DNA of 64,000 nucleotides from Primulina eburnea (taxonomy: Eukaryota; Streptophyta; Magnoliopsida; Lamiales; Gesneriaceae): the NCBI RefSeq assembly GCF_022965805.1, contig NC_133115.1, positions 33,657,321-33,721,320 of the forward strand, read 5' to 3'. Numbering within the stretch: the stretch's first letter is position 1; each line of letters starts with the position of its first letter. This document shows, one piece after another, positions 36,669 through 48,651 of this stretch. The notes under the pieces were generated by a model. That model was not told the origin of the DNA and did no database searches. It worked only from the letters and a program-made list of their open reading frames with translations. The translations under genes and the position numbers were made by a program.

Positions 36669-37687
36669 ATATGTTAATTGGGTCACATGCATGATTGAAA
36701 GAGTATAATGATAAATCAACACTCAACAGGGGATGTCGTTTTTGAATGATTCAATAAAATATGCCCTCATTTTGGTTTTTTGATGAAGTAATAGATAATA
36801 ATCCCCCATTTTCCGGAGTGTTTAATTTGACGGTGTTAATAATTGATAAATGGATATGATCCAGGAATTAGTTCTAGATCTCTCATATTTCAATACAAAA
36901 TTGCATTACATGTTAATGATGCAATAACTAAAATCTCGTCACAACATAGAAAAAAAAATTCCACAAGTAACTGGATCCGAATGGGTCGGTAATTACTTGG
37001 GTCAAAGTGTTTGACCCGAAACCATGACCATAACTGCCTTAGTTACGGTTTACGGGTAGAAAATCTACGAGTGGGTTATTTTAATTTTTTAATTTATTTT
37101 AAATCAACTGTCACGCTTTGTATTCAAATATTTGGAATGACCATTGAAAAAAAATTTCACATATGAGTATTACACGTCATTAGATTGATAGTTCTTGAAA
37201 CAATAAAAAAGATTGTTTGCATATAAATGTTTTAATGAATCACAAGATGCAAGTTTTTTGTTATTTTTAGAATAATATGGTCTAATTGCTCAAGCTTTTA
37301 TTTTTTTAAAAATATTAGTGCAAATACTTCTAATATTAAGTTAGCTTATTCAAAAAATGTAAATGATCGTTAGGTGATAGATTTTTTCATATTAGGTGCA
37401 AATGTCATATTTTAAATTTTTTGTTTAAGATGAACACAACAGTTTAGAATCAAATATTCAACCAATTAGGACAACAATTAATTATCTAAGAGCACATCCG
37501 CAAGTTATGAAATAATGAGACAATTTTCAAAATAAATGGTACGAGACTTAAATTGTTTGCACGAGATGTTCCAATAATTCAATATATAAATTGTTATTAT
37601 CGTATTTGAATATAAATATTTATATTTTTTCAACTACATGTTCAAGCTCGTTATATTCATTTGTTTTCGAATCAATAAAGCGTGCCA

Positions 37688-37862
37688 AAAACTTGTGTGA
37701 GACGGTCTCACAAGTCGTATTTTGTGAGACGGTTATCTTATTTGGGTCATCCATTAAAAAATATTACTTTCTATGCTAAGAATATTACTTTTTATTGTGA
37801 ATATCGGTAGGATTGACCCGTCTCACAAATAAAGATTCGTGAGACCGTCTCACAAGAGACCT
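37688..37862. repeat. gagacggtctcac MITE copy
   Basis: About 175-bp copy starting gtgtgagacggtctcacaag and ending gtgagaccgtctcacaagag, well preserved. Confidence 0.82.
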
Positions 37863-38871
37863 ACTCATAAAACATATGCATTGGTATTTGTGAAAATTTT
37901 AAAAAAATTAAGGATTTTAATGACCGATTATCCGATATTTATTATCATACTTCTTATTTAATTTTAACATATTACAATATTTCACGTATTTTTAGTGACA
38001 TATTAAATATAATGATGATATTTTAGTTCGATGTGTTTATGTCATGAAAGCAAAGTAAGACAAATATTTTTTTAGAAATTCCTAAAATATTTTGATGTGA
38101 TTTTGGTTTAGATCATAGACTTAAAATTAGATGATTTACAAGAAGTGCTAACATAAAATTATGATTAATTATACATTACTATGAAAACGGTTTCATCTAT
38201 CTCATTGATTTTGTTTAATATTATAACTCGTTTATTTGATATTTACAATGAATATAACACGAAATATGGTAGACAAATTGTTTCATATGAACCACAATCC
38301 ACTACCATCAATAATACCACTTCTAAACTTATTAAACACAATTTTTATTAAGGAAACAGATGAAACTTCAACAAGGATCCTCAAGTACCACTACTTTTGA
38401 TTTTATGATGCAGATAATGAAACGTTCGACGTATTATTGAGATAATTATCGGAAAAAACAGAAGTATATCCAATTTTGTATATAATAGCAAAAAAAAAAA
38501 ACTAGCTTGTCTCGTTTCAATGTTACAGTGGAACAAATTTTTAATGTATGCGAAAATACACTAAATGGTAGACAGTCTCGCTTAAAGCCAGAAAATTTGG
38601 AAGTCCAATGCATCTTATATAATTATACTATATATAAGTGCAAGCATTTTTTATTTTTTATTTTTTATTTTTTTTCTTAATTTAAATGTTTATTTTCATA
38701 ATAAAACTTTTTTTAAAAAAAACCCAAAACCCGCGGTTAACTAGACCTGGATCTGAACCGCCAGTTTTGTGAACTTGATTGACCAAGTCTAGGTGTAGAA
38801 TAAAATAATCTTAGTCTCAATTTCAGTATCATTATTTAGAAACTAAAATCAATAACTGATCTCTAAATCAA

Positions 38872-39069
38872 ATATTCTCATCCAAGCGCAACCTAAATCT
38901 CTCTGTTTTAAAATTTTAGTGATATTCTCATCCAAGCGCAACCATACCCATATTCACAATAAAAAGTAATACTCTTAGCATAAAAAATTATACTTTTTCA
39001 TGGATGACCCAAATAAGATATCCGTCTCACAAATTTGACTCGTGAGACCGTCTCACACAAGTTTTTGCC
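38872..39069. repeat. Truncated MITE copy beside a 22-bp duplication
   Basis: The sequence atattctcatccaagcgcaa(cc) occurs at 38872-38893 and 38922-38943. The second copy abuts directly a MITE lacking its left third (starts atacccatattcacaataaa and ends gtctcacacaagtt at about 39063). Confidence 0.7.
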
Positions 39070-39534
39070 TGGAAGAACTCCACCCTTTTCAATGGCTATT
39101 TATGTCTACAAGTGTTTAATTTATTCAATTAATTGACTTTATAAATTAAATTCTTATTCAGAAAATACCATATTTCTTGTATAAAAAACGATAAAACCAT
39201 AACATTAACTTATACATACATTATATTTGCATTTTGTGTTTGCTAGGCAAGCGAACGGCCCTTCATATTTCGTTTTCCATCACTTGTAAACGCTCACTCG
39301 CAGAAACAAGCCAAAAAACATTTCTTATCCAAGCACTCCTCCATCATAATTCACCTTAAATTAACATGAACGATCCATGGTTTGTAATTCTGGAAGTGGT
39401 TGTAATTGGGAGACAAATTCAAAAATTTTGGTAAGTGTCCCAAGTTGTGTGAAAGTAATTTAAATATTGAGATCTGGGAATTTAAGATTTTTTATTAGAA
39501 TAAGTGATGATGAAATATTACATTGAATCTACGG

Positions 39535-39735
39535 GAAATTTGGGTTCAGTCCCCAGCCGTCATTTTTTTTTGTGTTCAGTCCCTAGGTATTTTTTTAGTA
39601 CCACATTTCCACATGAAGTGTACCACATTTCCACATGAAGTATACCACATTTTGTATGACATAGTACCACAATTTTATGGGTAGGGAGTGAAGCCAAATA
39701 AATTTTTGGATTGGGGATTTTTCACAAACTTCCCC
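39535..39735. repeat. Dispersed repeat, copy 1
   Basis: About 200 bp (ttcagtccccagccgtcatt ... gaggatttttcac-like end) shared with 44572-44745. It contains a short tandem repeat of accacatttccacatgaagt. No coding potential; probably a non-autonomous element. Confidence 0.65.
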
Positions 39736-39804
39736 TTGAATCTACAATTATAAAATATCATAATAATCCATTTTATGTGACAGTTCAACGAACTCAGTTA
39801 CCTT

Positions 39805-40569
39805 TAGGGATGTCAATGGGTCCAGGTTTTACCCCGACTCACAATGAACTCGCGTGTATGAGGTGGGTTTGGGCATACTAAATAGGTCGTGGGGTGGGTC
39901 TTGGGTCCAATTTTTCAGACCCATTCAGATATGGGGTGGGTCATGAGTTCTATAATATCCGCCCCATACCCACCCCATATATGTAGATATAATATTTTCG
40001 GGTTTTAATTTTATTAATTTTTATTTTTTTAGTACCTCATCTCAACCATAAAGATCTTAACTATTCCTGTGTTAACTGTTGCATTTGAATCTGTTTTTAG
40101 CAGTAGTGGAAGAATAGTTGGTTATCATCTTAGTAGACTTAAATATTACATACTCACTGATTTTATATTGATCTGTTTAAATTATGTTATGACTTATTTT
40201 TGGAGATGTCAAGATTTTTTTGAAGAGTTAGCAACTCTTTTTTATATATAATTTTTTATGCCGTGAAAATACTTTGTTTGTTATTATTAAGTGTAGTCGA
40301 AAACGTGAATTAATTTTCCACAATGTTGTATTTAGAGGCTTGTATGTTTCATAATTTAGTCATGTGGGAAGAAATATTACTTTTTTATTTTAAAAAATTC
40401 GGGTCTCACGGGTCTCATGGGTCTACCCGGTCCCGTTTCGTATTCGAGGTGGGGTGGGTCCGAAAAATATTTAACCGGGGTGGAGCGGGTAATGGGTCCA
40501 AGTTTTTTTCATGGGGAGGGTCTTGGGTTTAGCCAAATCCGCCTCATACCCGTCCCATTGACATCTCTA
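39805..40569. mobile_element. Non-autonomous hAT transposon, complete with 8-bp target duplication
   Basis: The element starts TAGGGATGTCAATGGG and ends with the inverted match CCCATTGACATCTCTA (one mismatch). It is flanked by identical 8-bp copies of gttacctt at 39797-39804 and 40570-40577. Eight-bp duplications and such ends are typical of the hAT superfamily. Inside, 40046-40250 encodes ILTIPVLTVAFESVFSSSG and RIVGYHLSRL, a remnant of the hAT C-terminal dimerisation region. G-rich subterminal ggtggg motifs lie inside both ends. The catalytic part is missing, so this is a 765-bp internal deletion derivative needing a transposase in trans. Confidence 0.88.
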
Positions 40570-40727
40570 GTTACCTTGAATATCAATCAAATTCAAACTA
40601 AAGAGTTTGGACAAGGTTTAGCTAATTAACACGTGATTTATAGGATATTGTGTGAGTCCGAAAGTTTATTCAATGGACCTAAGACAACGATTGTAGGATT
40701 CATCGTTATAAAAAAAATGGCAAAAAC

Positions 40728-40893
40728 ACATGTGAGACGATCTAACGGGTCGTATTTTGTGAGATAGGTCTTTATTTGGGTCATCCATGAAAAAAATATT
40801 ATTTTTTATGCTACGAGCATTACTTTTTATTGTAAATATCGGTAAAGTTGACCCGTCATACAAATTAAGATCCGTGAAACGGTCTCACATTCG
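40728..40893. repeat. gagacggtctcac MITE copy
   Basis: About 165-bp copy (gtgagacgatctaacgggtc ... gtgaaacggtctcacattcg) with several substitutions, just upstream of the RLCK gene. Confidence 0.78.
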
Positions 40894-41194
40894 ACCAACT
40901 CATAAAAAATTTGTAGGTGATTGCTCAAATATCTTTATATTATTATAAAATTCAATTATTATCAAAATGTAGGATAAATTATATATAGTATAAATATTGG
41001 TATTTTCCGTGTGCGCATAGTGTTCGTGACCAGCATGTCACTCCCTGTCCGTAGTTTTTTGCATGCATCCCGTGTCAGCATCGTGTCTTCGAATCTCTTC
41101 GGGGAATTCAACATAGGAGAATCCGAATTTTCGGCAGGAAGATCTTCCATATAACGTGGACAATGGGAAGCGCACCACTATTCTATTTCTCATC

Positions 41195-41212
41195 GTCTCT
41201 CTCTCTCTCTCT
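41195..41212 (+). promoter_or_regulatory. (CT)n tract near the RLCK transcription start
   Basis: A run of CT dinucleotides about 75-90 bp before the start codon. Pyrimidine tracts are common around plant transcription starts and in leaders; no TATA box was convincing nearby. Confidence 0.35.
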
Positions 41213-41286
41213 ATCATCTCTCATTCTGAATCAGAATTTTGCAGAGCTGAGCATTGGTTCCTGAGACACCCTGTCTCCCGGGAACC

Positions 41287-44059
41287 ATGGAAAATAACCA
41301 TGAAACCTTCACCCTTCCACGGTAATTATACTCTACGGATATCGTTTCTTTTTTGTTATATTCTGTCAATATAGAAGATATATTTCAACAATATTCCTAC
41401 GAAAAGTTCCACGTTTGTCTTTGTCTGTTTCTTTTGGGTATTCGTTTGTTTTGATTGTTTCACATGCATGATTTCAAGACTCTGTCATAGCGCGGATGCG
41501 ATAAAAGCTGTGGGCAATGTCATCTTGGTACCTGTAAATGTTAGTTAGCCATTGATCATGAATCAACCGGGCCTACCTGATGAGTGATTATGGCGAAGTT
41601 TGTGTTATTAGGGTGAAATAAAAATCTTACATAGTTATAAAAGAGATGATTAAAGTTCTGGGTTTTTCTTTTTCGATTTTCCATCTCTGGGTTGGCCATG
41701 CTCAACTGCTAACCAATAGGAGGTACAAAAAATGTCTTGCTGCAAAACAAACGAACGATTTTTGAATTTTTGTATGATTATTTCCAAGAATATACTGCTA
41801 TATTGTATCCTGGTCCAAGTATTGAATTGTAGTAGTACATGTAAGTAATCTAATAGGTTCTCAAATGACAGGGAAAGCGAGAATGCATGCAATATTGCTG
41901 TTGAAAGTTCTGAAGGAGAACTTTTGGTGATTGGACAGACATTGCTTGTTCCTGCTTCCTCCATTTCATTCTCTGATAGTGGTAATGATCTCAAGTATTT
42001 TGGTAATATTTTCTCTTATTTTCTAGTTAACTACTGGATGGATCAGCTGAGTTATAAATATATACATTTTGTATGATTTTATTGGGTCTTCTTTTACAAG
42101 GTAAATGGTAATTAAATTCCACTGAAACTGCAATCTTGAATTGTGACTTAGATTTGAAGGATTTAAGTGTGGAGGAAGTACTAATAGAAGAATGCTCACT
42201 TCGAGAAGAAAATGGGGAGGCGGCAAAGCCAGAAACGGTGGTTAGTAATTCAGTGACAAGAACATTAGATCTAGAGCCTAAAACAAATGGGAAATCCGAT
42301 TCACAGTGGAAAGGGTTCATTCGGAAACTTAAGAAGGGGCCAACGATGAATTTACATTCCTTCCATCCTAGCATATTTAACCTTCCTTCGATCAAGAAAC
42401 TCTCGAGAAGACGAACAAGGAACACACAAAGCTTGCCAGCATTGCCTACCCAGATAGAAGCCGACTTGTACTATTGCTTCGAAACTTCTTGGAAAAGTTT
42501 CTCTCTTTCAGATCTCGAAGAAGCAACCAATAATTTTAGCCATGGTATGTGGTTGGAAAGATCCTCGGTGTGAATGGATAAACTGCAAATTATTATTAAT
42601 GTCAAGAAAATGTAAAGATTATGAGTTTTATTAATTATTTGGATAGATAACCTAATTGGGGAGGGAGGCTATTCTGAAGTTTACAGGGGACACCTAAAAG
42701 ATGGGCAACTAGTAGCCGTAAAAAGGCTAATTCGGGGAACTCAGGAGGAAATGACGGCAGACTACTTATCCGAGCTCGGTATTCTAGTGCATGTTAATCA
42801 TCCAAACATTGCGAATGTTATTGGATACGGTGTTGAAGGAGGGATGCACCTTGTTCTTCCTTTGTCTCCACATGGGAATTTAGCATCTTCCCTGAACGGT
42901 TCGTCCCTCATCCTGCGACAAGAAAACGAGCTTCTAGATATTCAAGAATCTCATATTTATTTAGTTTCGTTTTGCATTATTTGTGCAGGCAAAAATGACA
43001 AACTGGCATGGAATGTAAGATACAATATTGCTCTGGGAATTGCATCTGGGCTTTCATATCTTCACGAAGGCTGTCAACGAAGAATTATCCATAGAGATAT
43101 CAAGTCCGCAAATATTTTGCTCACTGAAGATTTTGAACCTCAGGTAGCGAACAGTATATGCAAAATTCTTGTGCAGCAATCCATTATCTCTATGTGAATT
43201 TGATGTAGAGGGGTTGACATTAAATTTTTGGTGGTTATTCACTTTAGTACTTTGATGTTTTTACTACAGATTTCTGATTTTGGGCTTTCGAAGTGGCTGC
43301 CTGATAACTGGACTCACATTACCGTTTCACAGTTTGAAGGCACGTTTGGGTACGTGACTGTATTAAATAAGCCAGAAATTGTTTATAACGCTTGAAATCT
43401 TATGATCACAATACTTCAACCTTTTTCTTATCAGCTATCTCCCTCCCGAGCTTTTCATGAATGGAACAGTTGATGAAAAGACCGATGTTTATGCTTATGG
43501 AGTGCTATTGTTAGAGCTCATTAGTGGTCAACCAGCTCTAGATGAATCACGCAATAGCCTTGTGATGTGGGTATGTTTGCTTGTAGACAACAACCATTCT
43601 CTTACATGATAAAAATCTGGATACTAGAACTTGTCTTTCAACCAAGAGATGCATTCTAATCCGATTGAAAATTTTCAGGCCAAACCTTTGCTGAGCAGAA
43701 AAAGTATAGTGGAACTGGTGGATCAATCACTAGATGGCGTCTATGACTATGACCAAGTCGGTCGAATGTGTATGGTTGCCTCCTTATGTATTCATCACAA
43801 TTCATCAGAAAGACCTCAAATGAGCCAGGCATGACATTTTGTTTTGCAAGCACTTTGAGAGACTTGCGAGGTAAAAACGCTAATACAATCAACTAATTAG
43901 TTTGAATGATTCTTGAATGGGATGCAGGTTGTGAGGATGTTAAAATGTGGTGAAGGCATCACTCAAGGCAAGAAGAAGTTCCAAAAACGGCCTGCACTCA
44001 AGAGGACATACCCCTTGGAGCTAATTTCGGAAGACGAATGCAACTCTGACAAATTTTGA
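41287..44059 (+). CDS. Receptor-like cytoplasmic kinase, class VI
   Basis: Nine exons (41287-41321, 41872-41981, 42152-42544, 42647-42898, 42989-43143, 43270-43349, 43435-43570, 43679-43828, 43928-44059) join in frame to about 480 aa. No signal peptide or membrane span. The N-terminal 170 residues are variable and end SFSLSDLEEATNNFS. The kinase domain has LIGEGGYSEVYRG (residues 182-194), VAVKR with ATP-binding K205, HRDIKSANIL with catalytic D300, ISDFGLS with D318, and YLPPELF and DVYAYGVLLLELISG. Domain order and sequence match RLCK-VI kinases, some of which bind ROP GTPases. All catalytic residues are present, so it should be active. Intron 8 appears to be GC-AG (43829-43927). A (CT)n tract at 41195-41212 lies in the leader. 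Confidence 0.88.
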
Positions 44060-44571
44060 AGCATGCGGGCAAAGAACCATTTTACCGACGGTGTGCATAG
44101 ACTCGTTCCTACAAAATTCTTCTGAATTTTACCTAGAATACATAGTATTCATGATGGGACAGTTCATCAAATGAAGAGATAGAGTAGAAGTGAATTGTAT
44201 GTAATTTACTTGTGGATACTCTGTGAATGAGTTGAGTTAGTGTGTAGGAAATAGACATAATGGGAACAAACATAGGTTCCATTTTTACTACTTTTAGGGC
44301 TAACATTTCATATCTTCTTGCTTCAAAATAACATCACTTTTTATTTATAGAACCTAATAATTAATTGACCGGCAAGCCTCTTACAATGATGGATAGGGTT
44401 CAGATTCAAACAAATATTTTCCACAAGAGTAAAATTTAACATTCCACTAATTTGGTTGGTTGGTTGGTTGTAAAGATTAAAAAAATGGAAAAAAATACCC
44501 ATTGTGTAATCAACGGACATTTAAATCCCCGTGTTTTTGAAAAATCAACTATATATAAAATGAGAAATTGA

Positions 44572-44745
44572 TCTTTAATCTCCAGCCGTCGATTTTTTTT
44601 GTGTTCAGTCTCTGAGTACTTTTTTAGTACCTACATTTCCACATGAAGTTACCACATATTGTATGACATAGTACAACAATTTTGTAAATAAAGAGTGAAC
44701 CAATGAAATGGATTGATTGAGGATTTTTCACGACTCCACTTTTAA
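44572..44745. repeat. Dispersed repeat, copy 2
   Basis: Same orientation and order as 39535-39735 (ccagccgtcgattttttttg, acatttccacatgaagt, ttgtatgacatagtac, gaggatttttcac), diverged and carrying only one of the two internal accacatttcc units. Confidence 0.65.
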
Positions 44746-46357
44746 AAAACGTTGGGTGCGAAAGTCTATTAATTTTACACATGAAGTTTTGTGTTTTTTG
44801 AATTTCACGATGGTGTAAAAATGCTATTTATCCTCGGTATTGTCGCACAATTAAATTTGACTAACAAAATCAATTAAAGAAAGATATAACTTGGAGATTC
44901 CATATTTTAGGGCCGCGATTTGAGAGTTTATTGACTGCGGTACGGTTGCAATTATGTTTTAGAGCATTTGTGTATGAAGGTTTTCTAACGGACGAGGAAT
45001 GTAACCATTTGATCTCGCTGGTGAGTTTAGAATTGATTAAAGAGATGGCGATCCTTTATGGTTTTAATTATTTGTTTGTTTTGTGATTTGTGGGATTTCG
45101 TAATGAAATTAGGCAAAAAACGAGTTGAAGAGGTCAGCTGTGGCGGACAGTGAGTCTGGAGAGAGTAAGCTGAGCGAAGTGCGGACTAGCTCTGGAATGT
45201 TCATCCAGAAGGAAAAGGTTTGGTTTTCTTTCTTTTCTTTATTTTTTACAAGTTTTTATCATCTGATTTTGCTTTGACGTGATAATTTTTTTGTTGTGTT
45301 TTTTGAACATATGTTTATTGGACTGTTACTGGTTTCTTGTTATGATGGCCTCGCCCAAAATTTAGTAGATGGAGTTATGTTTGGTGAGGGTGGCATTTAC
45401 TACATTCTGGAGACAAAGCTTTCACCTTTTAGAAAATTATATATGAAAATATTAAATTTTCAAGTGAGGGTGATTATACCCCCTGCTAGTTTCCTCCTTG
45501 TTGGCAGTCATCACAATTATGCATCTGCTGCTATTGAATTTATCATCTTTTCTCTCTTTTAGATGAACTTATGCAGATTGAGGTTTCTGCAATCTACAAT
45601 GCTTCTTAAGTCACTGTTTTGAAGAGGAAAATGGTAGATTTGAGAATTGATTCCATCCAGCCTGTCATTACGAGTTTCGACTTGGATTTGTTTGAGAGGC
45701 CTTGGTACTATTGTATTTCTTGTTTTAGTGCCATCAATCCATGCATGCAAAATGTAACACTGTTCATCCTTCAGTTCAGTTGCTTTTACTTCTATCATAT
45801 ATATCCAGATTTACCTGATGCTAAAAGCTGTTGTATTGTTTGGCTGAATGGTGAAATTTGGTAAAATATTATGAACAAAGTTTGAAAATATCTATAAGTT
45901 CAAACTTGTCTGAATCTGGTGAAGCTCGGGAAAGTTAGTGTATTAATTTGTACTGAATATTTTTTTTGAATAATTAGTTCTTAATGTTTGAGAAGCAGTA
46001 AGTCGTGTTTTTTCTGCGTGAATAAGGGCAACAGAGAGTTTAATCCTTGATAGCCTCAACATTCTATTATCATTTATTATTAGAACAAGTCTCGATGATA
46101 GTGCTTACTTTCATATTAGTTTATTTAAGGTTAAATTAAAATACTTGGAGAAATAATCCCCGCATATGAATTACTAACATGTGATGTTTTTTCTATCTTT
46201 TTTCTTGGCTGTAATGAATGTATCTGATATTATATTGTGATCTTCTTGAAAGGCTAAGTTGCTTTCAGTTATCATTAATTCATGTTATTACGTGTCCATT
46301 TGAGATCTGAGTCCTACCATAATGCCAGTGGCATTGATGCAATCTTTTTCAAGTTGA

Positions 46358-46934
46358 AATAGTATTCAACCTACAGGATACAATATTTATCATATATATC
46401 AAAATAAAATCTTTGCTCCCTCCTCCCTTGTATTGACAGAAATGATATTCAGCTCACCCATACAGATTCCTTACACCTTTATATGGACGTTTGGCTCAGT
46501 TTTACTGGTAAAAATGCTAATGTATCGTAATCATGTTGTGTTGGTGGAGAGATCTTGGGTGTGTTTGATGACAACTCACTGATCTTTGACGCTCCTCTTT
46601 AGAGACTAGGGAAACACTTTGTTGATAGGAGGCATAATATCCAATGGTAGTAATTGGCTTCGGATTTGAGTATAAGATTCTCATGCATTAACAACTTCAG
46701 TGATATTCAACCTACAAGATAAATCTTTGTTCCCTCCTCCCTTGTATTGACAGGACCCACAAAAGTTGTTTCTTGGGAGTTTTTGAAGTGACAGTTGTCT
46801 ACCCGGATTTGCCGACTACCCGGATCCTCTCAAATTGAGTAATCTCATTTCTTTGGCTATGTCAGCTTGATTTTGAGCTGAATATCATTTCTGTCAATAC
46901 GATAAACATTGTATCCTGTAGGTTGAATACTATT
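46358..46934. repeat. Foldback (inverted-repeat) element, 577 bp
   Basis: Two pairs of perfect 27-nt inverted matches, 46358-46384 with 46908-46934 and 46430-46456 with 46874-46900, are nested in the same order. The left arm has about 36 nt not present in the right arm. A third, direct, partial copy of the left arm lies at about 46704-46755. No clear target duplication. Probably a MITE or foldback element between the P4H remnants. Confidence 0.75.
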
Positions 46935-47055
46935 GAATTGATTATGCATGAGAAACTTAGATTTGATCTTGCCTCTCTTTTGGCTCACTTGATTGACCTT
47001 AAGTTATGCAGAAGGGGCTGTTCATTTGCTTTCCTTTTAATTTTTTTTAACAGAA

Positions 47056-47411
47056 ATGGTTATCCCTCCACCTTCAAGGCCAGAAAGGCTAACAAAATTT
47101 CTGAAACCGTATGTCCTGAGGATGCACTTTACAAACAAATATGTCAATGCTCAAGTTGTTCACACCCCGTCTGCAACGGTAGCCTCTGCTGCCAGTACAC
47201 AAGAGAAGGTCCTGAGACGAGCATGGAAAAGGCACAAGAAAGCACAAGAGAAGTAGCTGCAGCTGCAAAAATTGGAAAGATACTCGGGGAACGGCTGCTA
47301 CTTCAGAACATACCTGCTGTTTCAGTTTTCTTGAAGAAGGATCAGAAATATCACGGTAAAGTTAAAGCTGTAATTGACTCGTTAAGGGATGCAGGAGTCA
47401 AATTGCTGTGA
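47056..47411 (+). pseudogene. uL18 (ribosomal L18p/L5e-like) gene copy with a frameshift
   Basis: MVIPPPSRPERLTKFLKPYV, MHFTNKYVNAQVVHTPSATV and ASTQEKVLRR in one frame, then REVAAAAKIGKILGERLLLQ, NIPAVSVFLKKDQKYHGKVK and DSLRDAGVKLL to a stop in another, reproduce a roughly 114-aa plant L18p/L5e family protein, probably of the mitochondrial ribosome. The frame breaks at 47221-47224: gcatggaa where a GCC ATG GAA-like reading would continue, i.e. one base missing. Just after, aaaaggcacaag/aaagcacaag looks like an imperfect duplication. As it stands translation ends at 47256 after 66 aa. A good acceptor (aacag) precedes the ATG. It lies between P4H exons in the same orientation. A sequencing error is the main alternative. 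Confidence 0.7.
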
Positions 47412-48651
47412 ACATGTGAGAACTTTAGTTATCTTGCATCTGATGCTACTTTAAAAAACCAAAACAAAAACAAATTTAAGTTCATACTTTGTGGTTGTAT
47501 TTTTTCTCAGACAATGAAATGAGAGTAGATCAGTCTGAAGGGATAATAACACTGGGTAACTCTGAATTTTTTACTCTGTATTAATAATCATGTTCATGTA
47601 TTTTGCTTTTTGTTAGCCTTTTTAATCTAAAAAATCACAATTCTTGATGCCAGCAGAAAGATTTATCTTTTTATTCATTGTCTACTTCTGAGGCTGTGCC
47701 TCAACTTTTTTTGGAAAATAAAACATTGGACTATTGTATCCAATTACCAACTCGATATGGTGTATGTGTAAGACTTTAAGCTGTAGTTTTTGTATCCAAA
47801 TTGGTCCTAAGTGTCGCATCTAAGAAATCATATTTCTGGATGCTGGCAGAAATATCGTCTTTTAAACTAAGTAAAGATCATCTTTGAAAGTAGTTATAAA
47901 ATGATCCGAATAATTTTTGAATATCTGGTAACAAAGTCAATGTGCTATACCGTACATTATTTTTTGGGAAATTGGTAGGCAAAGTTTTGTTTTGACCAAT
48001 AATTCTTATGGGTATAGTTTAAGGAACATTAATGAACGATCTTTAAGATTTTTGGTGGGAACTGCACAGATTCAGATGCAAATTGCGAAAGATGGGCTTC
48101 TCTTGGGGAATGCAACAAGAATCCAGAATATATGATCGGATCATCAGATCTTCTTGGATATTGCTGGAAGAGTTGCAATGTGTGTTGAAGTTACGCCTTC
48201 CACTCAAAACACTTTCATCGGCAATTCACCTGTTTACGTTGGTTTTGTTTCTGAATCCTTACGTAATTATTAATTTTTTTTAATTACCAGAAAAACGTCT
48301 GTTTTGATATTCCGACTTCACACTGTCTAAAAAGTTTTGTTCTGTGCTCGACTTCAAATAATGACCCGAAAACTGTTCCCTTTTGCGGGGGGCGTATGAG
48401 GTAGCAAAGTTGAATCCAATTTTAATTTAAACTTCATTTCTCAAAACAAACGGATGAGATAAGCCCCACCACTAGCCAGACTCTGTATGCTAGGAAATCT
48501 ACAGTTTCCTATGGATAACATTAACATAAAAACTTTCCTCAAAACGAAAAATAGATTGGGAAGTGCCATCCTCCTTAAAAACTAATAAAATCGAGAAACA
48601 TCTCACAATGAATATCAAAATATAATTAATCTTGAAGAAAAACTAATGTTT

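Larger units (their letters stand above)
44963..48188 (+). pseudogene. Prolyl 4-hydroxylase gene lacking its catalytic exons
   Basis: Two upstream exons, 44963-45020 (AFVYEGFLTDEECNHLISL) and 45113-45217 (AKNELKRSAVADSESG ... SEVRTSSGMFIQ), and a final exon 48070-48188 (CERWASLGECNKNPEYMIG ... GYCWKSCNVC, stop) match plant P4H isoforms with a C-terminal ShKT cysteine domain (Arabidopsis P4H2/P4H4 type). Those enzymes hydroxylate proline in extensins and AGPs in the ER. The exons coding for HxD...H iron binding and the 2-oxoglutarate lysine were not found in the 2.85 kb between; that space instead holds a foldback repeat and a uL18 gene copy. A signal-anchor exon upstream was not found either. 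At 45562 dELMQIEVSA could be a decayed next exon. Most likely a broken gene. Confidence 0.65.

Noticed and set aside
40962..41150. 62-aa minus-strand ORF divergent from the RLCK gene
   Set aside because: Runs into AT-rich sequence at its C-terminus and is not recognisable; probably promoter DNA.
45296..45864. Two plus-strand ORFs of 81-88 aa between the P4H exons
   Set aside because: No similarity to P4H catalytic exons or any other family; probably intron or inserted sequence.
46923..47411. 162-aa ORF as a novel cysteine-rich protein
   Set aside because: Its first half is the wrong frame of the uL18 copy; only the part after about 47224 carries real uL18 sequence.
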